NCBI RefSeq assembly: GCF_900103455.1 | Contig: NZ_FNHI01000011.1 | Span: 186,001-250,000 of the forward strand | DNA from: Streptomyces wuyuanensis | Lineage (GTDB): Bacteria > Actinomycetota > Actinomycetes > Streptomycetales > Streptomycetaceae | Length of the DNA: 64,000 bases | Reading direction: 5' to 3' | Program-made: the position numbers and the translations under genes | Notes under the pieces: generated by a model | The model's database searches: none | Told to the model about the DNA's origin: nothing | The model's input: the letters and a program-made list of their open reading frames with translations, nothing else | Shown: positions 40,232 to 49,114 of the stretch, piece by piece | Layout of the letters: each line of letters begins with the position of its first letter | Position numbering within the stretch: the stretch's first letter is position 1

Positions 40232-41407
40232 ATGGCGACGACGCGGCACTGGGCCGACTTCCAGTACGAGATCTATCTCAACGGCATGACGGGCGCCGTG
40301 CCCCGGCTGCCCACCGATCTGACGCGGCTGGAGGAACTGGCCGGGCACCGGCTCGGCCCCGGCCCCGTCGGCTATGTGGCCGGCAGCGCGGGCAGCGGTA
40401 GCACCGCCCGCGCCAACCGCGCCGCGCTCGACCGCTGGCGGATCGTGCCCCGCATGCTGCGCGACGTCCACGAACGCGACCTGTCCGTGGAGGTGCTGGG
40501 CCGGCCGCTGCCCGCACCGCTCGCCCTCGCGCCCATCGGCGTGCTGTCGATCATGCACCCCGACGCGGAGTGCGCCGCGGCGAGGGCGGCCGCCGCACGG
40601 GGAGTCCCCTACATCCTGTCGTCCGCCTCCAGCACCCCGATGGAACAGGTCGCCGAGGCGATGGGCGAGGCAGAGCGGTGGTTCCAGCTGTACTGGGCCA
40701 AGGACCGCGACGTCACCGCGAGCTTCCTGGAGCGGGCGAAGGCCGCCGGCTACACCGCGCTGATCGTCACTCTCGACACCCCGCTGCTGGCCTGGCGCCC
40801 CCGCGACCTCGACCAGGCGTACCTGCCGTTCCTGCACGGCGTGGGCACCGCCAACTACTTCTCCGACCCCGCCTTCCGGGCGGGGCTCGCCAAGCCCGTG
40901 CACGAGGACCCGAACGCGGCCGTGATGCACTTCGTCGGCATGTTCGCCGACCCCGCCAAGACCTGGCCCGACCTGGCCTTCCTGCGCGAGCACTGGGACG
41001 GGCCGATCGTCCTGAAGGGCATCCTCCACCCCGACGACGCCCGCCGGGCCGCCGACGCCGGCATGGACGGGGTGGTCGTCTCCAACCACGGCGGCCGCCA
41101 GGTCGCCGGGTCCGTGGCCGCCGCGGACGCCCTGCCCCGAGTCGTCGAGGCCGCGGGCGACCGGCTCACCGTCCTCTTCGACAGCGGCATCCGCACCGGC
41201 GACGACGTGTTCAAGGCCCTCGCCCTCGGGGCCCGGGCGGTGCTCCTCGGCCGCCCGTACGCCTACGGCCTCGGCCTCGAGGGCCAGGCGGGCGTCGACC
41301 ACGTCATCCGCTGCCTCCTCGCCGAACTCGACCTCACCCTGGCGCTGTCGGGGCACGCGGGCCCCGGCTCGCTCACGTCCGACGACCTGATCAGGGACTC
41401 CGCATGA
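40232..41407 (+). CDS. FMN-dependent alpha-hydroxy-acid oxidase
   Basis: A 391-aa protein with a TIM-barrel: YVAGSAGSGSTARANR near the N-terminus, active-site WFQLYWAKD, and the conserved His/Arg of SNHGGRQVAG. It resembles lactate 2-monooxygenase or glycolate oxidase. It oxidises an L-2-hydroxy acid to the 2-oxo acid (or with decarboxylation). Its stop overlaps the next gene's ATG (ATGA), so it is coupled to a D-2-hydroxy-acid dehydrogenase. Confidence 0.88.
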   Translation: MATTRHWADFQYEIYLNGMTGAVPRLPTDLTRLEELAGHRLGPGPVGYVAGSAGSGSTARANRAALDRWRIVPRMLRDVHERDLSVEVLGRPLPAPLALAPIGVLSIMHPDAECAAARAAAARGVPYILSSASSTPMEQVAEAMGEAERWFQLYWAKDRDVTASFLERAKAAGYTALIVTLDTPLLAWRPRDLDQAYLPFLHGVGTANYFSDPAFRAGLAKPVHEDPNAAVMHFVGMFADPAKTWPDLAFLREHWDGPIVLKGILHPDDARRAADAGMDGVVVSNHGGRQVAGSVAAADALPRVVEAAGDRLTVLFDSGIRTGDDVFKALALGARAVLLGRPYAYGLGLEGQAGVDHVIRCLLAELDLTLALSGHAGPGSLTSDDLIRDSA

Positions 41408-42390
41408 GCGGCGGGCTCCCTGCGGCCGGGAACGTCCTGGCGGTCATCCCGCCCCACGTGGGCGGGCGTTCGACCGGGTCCGCACTGGCGGACCTCGTAC
41501 CCGGGGCCCACGTCACCGTCGTGGAGTCGGCGGACGAGGACCCGGCCGCCCTGCGCGAGGCGCACGCGATCATCACCGCCCTCGCCCCGGTGACCGCCGG
41601 CCACCTCGCCGCCGCTCCCGCCCTGGAACTCGTCCAGTGCGCGAGCCACGGATACGACTACGTCGACCTCGACGCCGCCCGCGCCCGGTCCGTGGTGGTC
41701 TGCAACATCGGCTCCAGCGGCGCGGAGGCGCAGAACGTGGCCGAACAGACCTTCGCGCTCATGCTGGCCCTCGCCAAGCAGGTGGTCCCCGCCCACACCG
41801 CGCTCGCCGAGGCCGACTGGGCCCTGCCCCGCCTCCAGCAGTCCCTCACCGAACTGTCCGGCAAGACCCTCGGCATCGTCGGCCTCGGCAACATCGGGCA
41901 GGAAGTCGCCCGCCGCGCCCTGGTGTTCGGGATGCGCCTCGTCTACACCGGCCGGAACCGGGCCCCCGCCGAGACCGAGTCCCGCCTGGGCGACGCCCGC
42001 CACCTCCCCCTCGACGAACTCCTCCACGCCTCGGACTACGTCAGCCTCCACGCACCGCTCACCCCGGACACCCGCCACCTCCTCGACGCCCGACGGATTG
42101 CGCTCCTGCGGCCGACCGCCTTTCTCGTCAACACCGCCCGAGGGGCGCTCGTCGACCAGGACGCGCTCGCCGACGCGCTGACGGCGGGCGCCCTGGCGGG
42201 CGCGGGCATCGACGTCTTCGACCCCGAACCGCCGACGGCCGCCCTGCGCCTCCTCAAGGCACCGAACGTGGTCCTGTCGCCGCACGTCGGGGGCGTGACC
42301 CGGGAGACCCTGGTCCGGATCGCCCTGGCCGCGGTACAGAACGTCGTCGACCACCTGGGCGGCAAACCGCTGCGGGACGTGGTGTCGTAG
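41404..42390 (+). CDS. D-isomer-specific 2-hydroxy-acid dehydrogenase
   Basis: A 328-aa protein: NAD-binding GLGNIGQEVARR, catalytic Arg in NTARGALVDQDAL, Glu in DVFDPEPP and His in SPHVGGVTRE. The family reduces 2-oxo acids to D-2-hydroxy acids or runs in reverse. Being coupled to the preceding oxidase, it may use its product, so that the pair inverts or oxidises a 2-hydroxy acid. Confidence 0.9.
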   Translation: MSGGLPAAGNVLAVIPPHVGGRSTGSALADLVPGAHVTVVESADEDPAALREAHAIITALAPVTAGHLAAAPALELVQCASHGYDYVDLDAARARSVVVCNIGSSGAEAQNVAEQTFALMLALAKQVVPAHTALAEADWALPRLQQSLTELSGKTLGIVGLGNIGQEVARRALVFGMRLVYTGRNRAPAETESRLGDARHLPLDELLHASDYVSLHAPLTPDTRHLLDARRIALLRPTAFLVNTARGALVDQDALADALTAGALAGAGIDVFDPEPPTAALRLLKAPNVVLSPHVGGVTRETLVRIALAAVQNVVDHLGGKPLRDVVS

Positions 42391-42419
42391 GCCGACCGGG
42401 CCCGTACCGGCGGCTCGGT

Positions 42420-43376
42420 TCAGGGCAGCGGCACGCCGCGGGCCGCCAGCCAGAGCGCGTACCACTCCTCGTGGCCGAGGTCCGGCTCCTGCTCCGCGGC
42501 CTGCCGGCAGGCACGGATGCGCTCGGGATTGGCGGTGCCGATCACCGGCGAGATCCGCGCGGGGTGGCGCCGCAGCCACCACAGCAGCACCGTCTCCGGG
42601 GTCACGCCCTTCCGCTCGGCGAGAGAGGCGACGAGCCGCGCGGTGGCCTGCTCCTGCGGGGTCTCCTGACGCCCGGTGAAACGACCCTGCGCCAGCGCGC
42701 CCCAGGCCTGCAGTTCGATGCCGTTGTCACGGCAGTACTCGAGGGTGCCGAAGGGGAAGCCGTTCACGGCCGCCTCGGGGGTGTTCACCACCACCCCGGC
42801 CTCGAGCCAGTCACGCTTCTGGAGACTCATCTCCAACTGGTTCGCGACGAGCGGCACATCCAGCCGGGCCCGGAGCGGGGCGATCTGCGCCGCTCCCATG
42901 TTGGACACCCCGAATTGCCGGACCAGGCCCTGCCGGTGCAGCGAGGTCAGCGCCTCGGCGACCTCGTCGGGATCGGCCAGCGGGTCCGGGCGGTGCAGCA
43001 GCAGTACGTCGATCACATCGGTGCGCAGCCGCGCGAGGCTCTCCTCGACCCGCCGCACGATGGACGGCCCGCGCAGGTCGTAGATCCCCGGGCGCTCGCC
43101 GTCCGCGAGACGGATACCGCACTTGGTCTGCACGACGATCCGCTCCCGCAGCCCCGGAGCACGGGCCAGGACCTCGCCGAAGACGGCCTCCGCCTTGCCG
43201 TGCCGGTAGATGTCGGCGTGGTCGAACCTGGTGATGCCGCTTTCCAGCGCGGCCTCGACCGCCGCCTCGGCGGCGGCTATGTCCCCGGCGCCGTAGGGCG
43301 CGGTGTCCCACGTCCCACCGAGCCCCATGCACCCGTACAGCAGCCGACCGTCCGTCGCGTCCGTCTTCGTCGTCAC
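42420..43376 (-). CDS. Aldo/keto reductase
   Basis: A 318-aa TIM-barrel reductase: catalytic Asp and Tyr in ITRFDHADIYRHGKAE, Lys in VVQTKCGIR, and the His of LLLHRPD. The C-terminal SPVIGTANPERI binds cofactor. It is convergent with the dehydrogenase gene by 30 bases. Substrate unknown. Confidence 0.92.
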   Translation of the reverse strand: MTTKTDATDGRLLYGCMGLGGTWDTAPYGAGDIAAAEAAVEAALESGITRFDHADIYRHGKAEAVFGEVLARAPGLRERIVVQTKCGIRLADGERPGIYDLRGPSIVRRVEESLARLRTDVIDVLLLHRPDPLADPDEVAEALTSLHRQGLVRQFGVSNMGAAQIAPLRARLDVPLVANQLEMSLQKRDWLEAGVVVNTPEAAVNGFPFGTLEYCRDNGIELQAWGALAQGRFTGRQETPQEQATARLVASLAERKGVTPETVLLWWLRRHPARISPVIGTANPERIRACRQAAEQEPDLGHEEWYALWLAARGVPLP

Positions 43377-43663
43377 CCCGTGACCCTACTGCCCGCGATT
43401 CCGCGCCCGCGGCGGGGCTTCGCCCCGAGCGACCGCCTCGGCACCGGGCATCGCGGGCCCGGTGAGCGCGCCGGCGGACGGCGGGGTCATACCCACCTCC
43501 TCGCCGGGCTCCGCTGCTTCCACGCGGTGTCCATCCGCCCGGGACCCGCAGGAGTCGCGGACGCGATCTTCGCGATCGAGGCGCTCGCAGTGCTGCGATC
43601 GCGACGAGCGGCGTTGCTGCCGATCACCCGGGCACCTTCGAACCGGATCGCCCTGAACCGCTG

Positions 43664-43990
43664 GTGACCGGTGCCGCCGGTCACCCCCGTCCTCGTCGCG
43701 GGGGTGCGCCTCGCACTGCTGACGTCGCCCGAAGCGCGTCCCGGGGAGGACCGCGCGAAGACGCGCGGAGGGCCGGATCCTTCGCCGTCGAACTGGTCGA
43801 CACCATGCGCGGCGCCGACCCACTCGGCAACGGCGCGTCCGTCGCCCAGTTGCTGATCACCTGGCGGCACACGGCCGAGGTCCACTCCGACCCCGAACTG
43901 CTGGCCGCGCTGACCAGGGACCACGGCGAAGACTACGGCCGGCACCCGCGAGCCACAGACTGGCTGAGCCGGCGCAGATGCCGGGGTTCA
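43664..43990 (+). pseudogene. Remnant of an unidentified small gene
   Basis: After an unconserved GC-rich start, about 43780-43975 reads as protein-like sequence (FAVELVDTMRGADPLG; SVAQLLITWRHTAEVHSDPE; LLAALTRDHGEDYG), then loses sense and has no nearby stop in frame. A separate protein-like fragment in another frame precedes it (VADAIFAIEALAVLRSRRA, about 43557-43613). I cannot name the family; an antitoxin-like tail is a guess. Together with the integrase relic this suggests a decayed insertion next to the tRNA-Ala gene. Confidence 0.4.
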
Positions 43991-44278
43991 GGCACGAACG
44001 AAGAGCACAACGCCTACGACCAGGAATACGAGCCCGAAGACGGACGCAAACCCACCCCAGATCCGCACGAGCCGCCGCTGGAGTGGGGCGTGACGGAGGA
44101 CGTCCGTCCCCGGGTGCTCGAATCCCAGTCGGCTGAAGGTGCGCAGGAGGCCGGGGTCGGCATGGAGAGGGTTGAAGTACGTGTCCACGGACCGTTGGGC
44201 GAGGCCACGGTGGTCCGTCACCAGCGCGAGCCCGACCAGTACCAGCCCCGCGCCCAGCAGCAGAGGTATCAGGAACAT
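43988..44278 (-). CDS. Small membrane protein, 96 aa
   Basis: Two hydrophobic helices (IPLLLGAGLVLVGLALV and VFGLVFLVVGVVLFVRA) flank a soluble loop with TYFNPLHADPGLLRTFSRLG. The ATG at 44278 is chosen as the start of the conserved-looking sequence. Family not recognised with certainty. It appears intact within otherwise decayed sequence. Confidence 0.6.
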   Translation of the reverse strand: MFLIPLLLGAGLVLVGLALVTDHRGLAQRSVDTYFNPLHADPGLLRTFSRLGFEHPGTDVLRHAPLQRRLVRIWGGFASVFGLVFLVVGVVLFVRA

Positions 44279-44418
44279 CGGTTCCTCCGATGCAGCAGGG
44301 ACCTGTCTGACAGGGCACAGTACGCAGCGGTGCGGAGAGACCGTCATGCCAGGGACTGGCCGTGCGAGGCCCAACTCGCCGCCGGTCAAGGTCCGCTCCC
44401 GCTCCGGACGGAAGCGCA

Positions 44419-44514
44419 GACGGGATCGGGCTGCACGACACTCGCCACGCATCCGGCTCGCTCCTGGCGGCCCTCGACGCGCACGCGCGCATCGCGATGC
44501 AGATCCTTCGGCTG
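44419..44514 (+). pseudogene. Tyrosine-recombinase relic beside tRNA-Ala
   Basis: The stretch encodes GIGLHDTRHASGSLLAALDA followed by RIAMQIL, a match to box II of phage/ICE integrases with the HxxR pair in HDTRH. Both flanks are unrelated sequence and no catalytic tyrosine follows. It lies 58 bases beyond the 3' end of the tRNA-Ala gene, where an integrase would sit after insertion into that tRNA. Confidence 0.7.
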
Positions 44515-44522
44515 CCGTACGG

Positions 44523-44568
44523 CACGACAAAGCCCCTGCCGGATCTCTCCGACAGGGGCTTTGTCGTG
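44523..44568. terminator. 16-bp hairpin at the tRNA-Ala 3' side
   Basis: CACGACAAAGCCCCTG (44523-44538) pairs perfectly with CAGGGGCTTTGTCGTG (44553-44568) across 14 bases. It begins 4 bases after the tRNA end and should terminate the tRNA transcript. Confidence 0.85.
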
Positions 44569-44571
44569 TTG

Positions 44572-44645
44572 TGGACCTGAGGGGATTTGAACCCCTGACC
44601 CCCTCGATGCGAACGAGGTGCGCTACCAGTCTGCGCCACAGGCCC
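44572..44645 (-). tRNA. tRNA-Ala (anticodon CGC)
   Basis: A 74-nt cloverleaf without encoded CCA: acceptor GGGCCTG pairs with CAGGTCC plus discriminator A, D arm GCGC...GCGC, anticodon stem CCTCG/CGAGG with loop TTCGCAT giving CGC, and T arm GGGGTTCAAATCCCC. The strong terminator lies directly downstream. Confidence 0.95.
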
Positions 44646-44752
44646 TTGCAACGAGTGAAACCTTAGCATCCCGATCGGGGTGCTTGGAAATCCGTTCCTC
44701 GCTGGTCGGGCGGGGCGGGGTTCCGAAGGTCCGGGGGCCGCCCGGCCCGGTC

Positions 44753-45811
44753 TCACTCGTTGGCGGCGCGGGGCCGGTCCTCGTCCGCGTACTGGTCGAA
44801 GAGCGGGGTGCGGCCGTGCTCGCGACTACGGCGCGGCGGGATGGTGCGCTGCCGCGGGGGCTGGGGGGCGGGCGGCGCGGCCGGCTCGACCGCGGAGGAA
44901 CGGGCCGAGCTCCAGGTCTCCGGGTCCGTGACATCGATGCCGCTCGTGGCGCGCGGGGCGACCGGCGCCGTGACATACGTGGGCAGCGGCACCGGGACCG
45001 GGTCCCAGCTGTCGCCGCGCCCGGGGCCCGGGTCGCGCTGCTGGTCCACCCATTCCGCGTGGTCGGTCTGCTCCACCAGCGCTCGGCGGCCCGCCTCCTG
45101 CGGCGACACCGCGGGCGCCGGCTCGGGCTCGGGACACGGCGGGGCCGCCTCGTCCGGTTCCTCGGCGACGGCCGGCCGACGGCGCGAGTGGTTCTCGCGC
45201 AGCCGCTGCGCCGCGGCCTCCGCACGGCGCCGGTCCATCACGTACACGAAGCGTCGCCGCTCCTGGGCGCGCAGATGCGCGATGTAGGCGCTGAGGAGCA
45301 CCGCCGGAACCGCCGGCGCCCAGAGGAACCCCAGTCCGCCGACGGCCGCGACGATCGCGCCGAAGGTGAAGGCCAGGAAGAGGAGCACGGTGGTGCGCCG
45401 ACGGCGGGCGAGCACCTTGGAGCGCCGTGCGCGTTCCGAGGCGGCCGCGTCGTTCGGCTTGGGGACGCGTTCCCTGCGCGCCCGGGCCTGAGCGGGGGCG
45501 GGCTGCGCTTCCAGCCGCGCCTCGGTCCTGGCCGGAGGCGCGGCGAACTCCCGGACGTCGACGGAACTCAGTCGGTCCGTCTCGGCGTCCGGGTCGGCGT
45601 CGGTGGCGGGGTCGTCCTCGGTGCGTTCGCGCAGCTCCTTGGCGTACCGGCGCTCCATTCCCGCCCGTCCGGACAGCAGCCGGATGGCGGTGCTGAAGCG
45701 TTCCGTCGGACGGGCTTCGTTGAGCTCGTCCTGCCTGCGGAGCCACATCGGCACCAAGTAGGCGGCCCAGGCCCCGACGATGACTGCATAGATGAGGCCG
45801 CTGCTGCTCAC
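44753..45811 (-). CDS. sepX: Divisome membrane protein SepX/GlpR
   Basis: A 352-aa protein. The N-terminal helix (SSSGLIYAVIVGAWAAYL, then VPMWLRRQDELNEARPTE) is the signature of the actinobacterial SepX/GlpR family. A charged linker, a central pair of hydrophobic helices (TTVLLFLAFTFGAIVAAVGG and FLWAPAVPAVLLSAYIA) and a long disordered Pro/Arg/Glu-rich C-terminus follow. SepX stabilises division septa in Streptomyces, and GlpR is the membrane receptor of the gephyrin-like protein Glp in Corynebacterium. The MoeA-like gene at 47729 is the probable partner. Its length and domain order are normal. Confidence 0.85.
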   Translation of the reverse strand: MSSSGLIYAVIVGAWAAYLVPMWLRRQDELNEARPTERFSTAIRLLSGRAGMERRYAKELRERTEDDPATDADPDAETDRLSSVDVREFAAPPARTEARLEAQPAPAQARARRERVPKPNDAAASERARRSKVLARRRRTTVLLFLAFTFGAIVAAVGGLGFLWAPAVPAVLLSAYIAHLRAQERRRFVYVMDRRRAEAAAQRLRENHSRRRPAVAEEPDEAAPPCPEPEPAPAVSPQEAGRRALVEQTDHAEWVDQQRDPGPGRGDSWDPVPVPLPTYVTAPVAPRATSGIDVTDPETWSSARSSAVEPAAPPAPQPPRQRTIPPRRSREHGRTPLFDQYADEDRPRAANE

Positions 45812-45953
45812 GCATCACACCGTAGAGGGATTCGCACGAGGGCATCGGCCAATTGGCCCGGTGTGTCGCACGATCTGGCTGATACCACTGACTTTTTTTG
45901 TGATTCTTCAGATCACCCGGCGATCGAGTGGCTACTGAATTCGAACAATTATT
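45812..45953. other. AT-rich intergenic spacer before sepX
   Basis: A 142-base spacer between the rimJ-like gene and sepX, notably AT-rich (TTTTTTTGTG and AATTATTTTATTT). It contains the 12-bp palindrome GGCCAATTGGCC at 45847-45858. The sepX promoter probably lies here. Confidence 0.5.
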
Positions 45954-46559
45954 TTATTTCTCGTGCCGCGCGGGTCGTGCCTGGTGCCAGCGCCGGAGCA
46001 GTCCCCCCGGGACCTCCTCCGCGGTGAGCGCGAACACCAGATGGTCCCGCCAGGCGCCGTCGATGTGGAGATAACGCGGACGGATCCCCTCCTCGCGGAA
46101 TCCGAGTTTCTCCACGACCCTGCGGCTCGGCCCGTTCTCGGGGCGAATGCAGACTTCGATGCGGTGCAGGCCGACCCGTCCGAAGCAGTGGTCGACGGCC
46201 AGCGCCACGGCCGTGGGCATCACCCCGCGGCCCGCCACGTCGCGGTCGACCCAGTAGCCGACATGGCCCGAGCACATCGAGCCCCAGGTGATACCGGCGA
46301 CGGTGAGCTGGCCCACCAGCACGCCCCGGTACTCGACCACGAACGGCAGCATCCGTCCGGCGTTGGCCTCGGCACGCAGATGGCGCACCATCTGGCGGTA
46401 CGTGGGCCGCTGCGCGACCGGAGCGCCGGGGGCGGGCGGCGGGATGGTCGCCTCCCAGGGGCGCAGCCAGTCCCTGTTGCGCCGGTTCACCTCCCGCCAC
46501 GCCCGCTGGTCACGCAGCTTTATGGGGCGGAGGGTGACATCACCGTCCGTCAGGACCAC
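45954..46559 (-). CDS. RimJ-like GNAT acetyltransferase
   Basis: A 201-aa acetyltransferase: VTLRPIKLRDQRAWREVNRR at the N-terminus, HVGYWVDRDVAGRGVMPTA with the acetyl-CoA loop, and RRVVEKLGFREEG. The family acetylates N-termini of ribosomal or other proteins. The GTG at 46559 is used. In actinobacteria it is regularly located between mog and sepX/glpR, as here. Confidence 0.88.
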   Translation of the reverse strand: MVLTDGDVTLRPIKLRDQRAWREVNRRNRDWLRPWEATIPPPAPGAPVAQRPTYRQMVRHLRAEANAGRMLPFVVEYRGVLVGQLTVAGITWGSMCSGHVGYWVDRDVAGRGVMPTAVALAVDHCFGRVGLHRIEVCIRPENGPSRRVVEKLGFREEGIRPRYLHIDGAWRDHLVFALTAEEVPGGLLRRWHQARPARHEK

Positions 46560-46576
46560 GGGCCACGAGTGGGTGT

Positions 46577-47185
46577 TCAGCGGTGACTCCCTGCGGAACC
46601 CGAGGGGCCGGAGGGTTCGGCGGGCCGCGGGTGGTCGCCGCCGTGCAGCTGGTCCACGGCGTGCGGCAGCAGCCGGGACAGCACGGCGAGCCCGTCGCGC
46701 ACGCCGCCCGAGGACCCGGGGAGATTGACGATGAGGGTGCGATCGGCGACTCCGGCGAGGCCCCGGGACAGCGCCGCGGTGGGCACCTTCGCGAGACCGT
46801 GCGCGCGGATCGCCTCGGGGATGCCGGGGATCTCGTAGTCGAGGACCCGGGCGGTGGCGTCGGGAGTGCCGTCCGTGGGCGAGATTCCGGTGCCGCCGGT
46901 GGTGAGGATGACGTCGTACGCCGCGGCCACGCCGTCGCGCAGGGCCGCTTCGACCGGGTCTCCGTCCGGCACGACCCGCGGGCCGTCGACCCGGAAGCCC
47001 ATCTGCGCGAGGCCTTCGGCGAGGAGGGGACCGCCCTTGTCCTCGTACACTCCCGCGGCGGCACGGTTGGAGGCGGTCACCACGAGGGCGCGGCGCGGTG
47101 GGCGCCCCGGCTCCTCGCCCCGCGGCCCGGCCTCGGACTGCCCGCCGTGGGCTCGGCTGTGGACGTCACCGGCCCGGGGGGTCAT
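46577..47185 (-). CDS. mog: MogA/MoaB-family molybdenum cofactor protein
   Basis: A 202-aa protein. The molybdopterin-binding core begins at RALVVTASNRAAAGV and includes the TTGGTGISPTD motif and NLPGSSGGVRD. An N-terminal extension of about 30 residues precedes it. It adenylylates molybdopterin. The ATG overlaps the moaC stop (ATGA). Confidence 0.88.
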   Translation of the reverse strand: MTPRAGDVHSRAHGGQSEAGPRGEEPGRPPRRALVVTASNRAAAGVYEDKGGPLLAEGLAQMGFRVDGPRVVPDGDPVEAALRDGVAAAYDVILTTGGTGISPTDGTPDATARVLDYEIPGIPEAIRAHGLAKVPTAALSRGLAGVADRTLIVNLPGSSGGVRDGLAVLSRLLPHAVDQLHGGDHPRPAEPSGPSGSAGSHR

Positions 47186-47673
47186 CGCCCGGCCTCCTCA
47201 CGGGCCCAGTCGCCGGACTTCCCGCCGGTCTTCTCCTCGACCCGGACGTCGGTGATCACCGCGGCCTTGTCGACCGCCTTGACCATGTCGACGACGGTCA
47301 GCGCGGCCACGGACACCGCCGTCAGCGCCTCCATCTCGACGCCCGTACGGTCGGTCGTCTTCACGGTGGCGAGGATCTCGACGGCGTCGTCGGCCACCGA
47401 AAGATCCAGCTTCACCCCGGAGACCGCCAGCGGGTGGCACAGCGGGATCAGGTCCGGTGTGCGCTTCGCGCCCATGATTCCCGCGATCCGGGCGGTGGCG
47501 AGGGCGTCCCCCTTCGGCACGCCCTCACCGCGCAGCAGCTGGACGACACGCGGCGAGACCAGGACCCGGCCGCTCGCGCGGGCGGTGCGCGCGGTGACGT
47601 CCTTCTCGGAGACGTCGACCATGCGGGCCGCGCCCGCCTCGTCGATGTGTGTGAGTCCTTGCTGCGCACTCAT
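47182..47673 (-). CDS. moaC: Cyclic pyranopterin monophosphate synthase
   Basis: A 163-aa MoaC: GAARMVDVSEKDVTARTARA, the PLCHPLAVSG motif with catalytic His, and TGVEMEALTAVSVAALTVVD. It turns the MoaA product into cyclic pyranopterin monophosphate. The operon reads galU, glp, moaC, mog, rimJ, sepX. Confidence 0.93.
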   Translation of the reverse strand: MSAQQGLTHIDEAGAARMVDVSEKDVTARTARASGRVLVSPRVVQLLRGEGVPKGDALATARIAGIMGAKRTPDLIPLCHPLAVSGVKLDLSVADDAVEILATVKTTDRTGVEMEALTAVSVAALTVVDMVKAVDKAAVITDVRVEEKTGGKSGDWAREEAGR

Positions 47674-47728
47674 GGCTGTGGCTCCCGGTCACTGTGTGGT
47701 GAGACACGCTACCGCCACGGCCACGCGC

Positions 47729-49111
47729 TCATCCGAGCAGGACCACCTCCGTCTCCGTGCCGGGCTCCACGGAGGTCGCGTCCTCGGGGACGACGATGAG
47801 TGCGTTCGCCTGGGCAAGGGCCGCGATCAGATGCGACCCGCTGCCGCCGACGGGGGTGACGGTGCCCTTCTCCGCATCGTAGGCACCTCGCAGGAACTGC
47901 CGCTTGCCCTCGGGCGACGTCAGCGCCTTGTCCGTACGGAGCTCCGCCCGCGCCTGGGGCCGCCGCACGTCCTTCAGCCCCATCAGGGTGCGGATCGCGG
48001 GACGGACGAACATCTCGAACGACACGTAGGAGGAGACGGGATTGCCCGGCAGGGCCAGCAGGGGCGTGTGGTCGGGGCCGATGGAGCCGAAGCCCTGGGG
48101 CTTGCCCGGCTGCATGGCGAGTTTGCGGAAGTCGATCCCGCTGCCCGGCTCGTCCTCGTCGCCCACGGAGGAGAGGGCCTCCTTGACGACGTCGTACGCG
48201 CCGACGCTGACGCCACCGGTGGTGACGAGCAGATCGGCGCGGATGAGCTGGTCCTCGATGGTGGCGCGCAGTTCGTCGGCGTCGTCGGTGACCGCGCCGA
48301 CCCGGTAGGCGATGGCCCCGGCGTCGCGGGCCGCGGCGGTGAGCGCGAAGCTGTTCGAGTCGTAGATCTTGCCCTCGCCCAATTCCTCACCGGGCTGGAC
48401 GAGTTCGCTGCCGGTGGAGAGGACGACGACACGCGGGCGCGGGCGCACCCGCACCGTGCCGCGGCCGATCGCGGCGAGCAGACCGATCTGGGGCGGCCCG
48501 AGGACCGTGCCCTCGGTCAGGGCGACGTCGCCCGCCTGGACGTCGCTGCCCCGCTCACGCACATGGGCGCGGGGCTCCGCAGGCCGGTGGACCCGCACCT
48601 CGCCGGTCGCACCCTCGGGGGCGGCGCCGGCCGGGCGCATGGCCGTTGCGGCCCCGCCGCCCGCGCCGCCGTCGGTCCACTCCACGGGGACGACCGCCTC
48701 GGCGCCGGGCGGCAGCGGGGCACCGGTCATGATCCGGGCGGCCTGCCCGGGGCCGACGGCCCGCGTCCCGCCGCTGCCGGCGGCGATGTCCCCGATGACG
48801 GTGAGCACGGCGGGGAAGTCCTCGCTCGCCCCCGCGACGTCCGCGACGCGGACGGCGTACCCGTCCATCGAGCTGTTGTCGAACGGCGGCAGGGCCACGG
48901 GGACCGTGACGTCCTCGACCAGTACGCAACCCTGTGCGTCGGACAGCGGCAGGTCGATCGGGTCCAGCGGACGGATCGCGCCGAGGATGTCCTCCAGATG
49001 GTCGTCCACCGACCACAGGGCCGGCCGGCCGCCGGGGGCGTCCGCGGCCGGGCCGTCACCGGCCGGGGTGGCGGGGCCGGAGCCCGTGCCGGGGGTTGCC
49101 GTGCTGCTCAC
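47729..49111 (-). CDS. glp: Gephyrin-like molybdotransferase Glp (MoeA paralogue)
   Basis: A 460-aa MoeA-fold protein: N-terminal domains with DNSSMDGYAVR, a MoCF domain with VVLSTGSELV, TTGGVSVGAYD and ALPGNPVSSYVSFE, and a MoeA C-terminal domain. A Thr/Pro/Gly-rich N-terminal extension of about 30 residues is present. In Corynebacterium, the Glp member of this family binds FtsZ and the membrane protein GlpR; the linkage to sepX/glpR here suggests that this gene is the divisome paralogue rather than the housekeeping MoeA. Stop to galU spacing is 3 bases. Confidence 0.85.
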   Translation of the reverse strand: MSSTATPGTGSGPATPAGDGPAADAPGGRPALWSVDDHLEDILGAIRPLDPIDLPLSDAQGCVLVEDVTVPVALPPFDNSSMDGYAVRVADVAGASEDFPAVLTVIGDIAAGSGGTRAVGPGQAARIMTGAPLPPGAEAVVPVEWTDGGAGGGAATAMRPAGAAPEGATGEVRVHRPAEPRAHVRERGSDVQAGDVALTEGTVLGPPQIGLLAAIGRGTVRVRPRPRVVVLSTGSELVQPGEELGEGKIYDSNSFALTAAARDAGAIAYRVGAVTDDADELRATIEDQLIRADLLVTTGGVSVGAYDVVKEALSSVGDEDEPGSGIDFRKLAMQPGKPQGFGSIGPDHTPLLALPGNPVSSYVSFEMFVRPAIRTLMGLKDVRRPQARAELRTDKALTSPEGKRQFLRGAYDAEKGTVTPVGGSGSHLIAALAQANALIVVPEDATSVEPGTETEVVLLG

Positions 49112-49114
49112 GTG

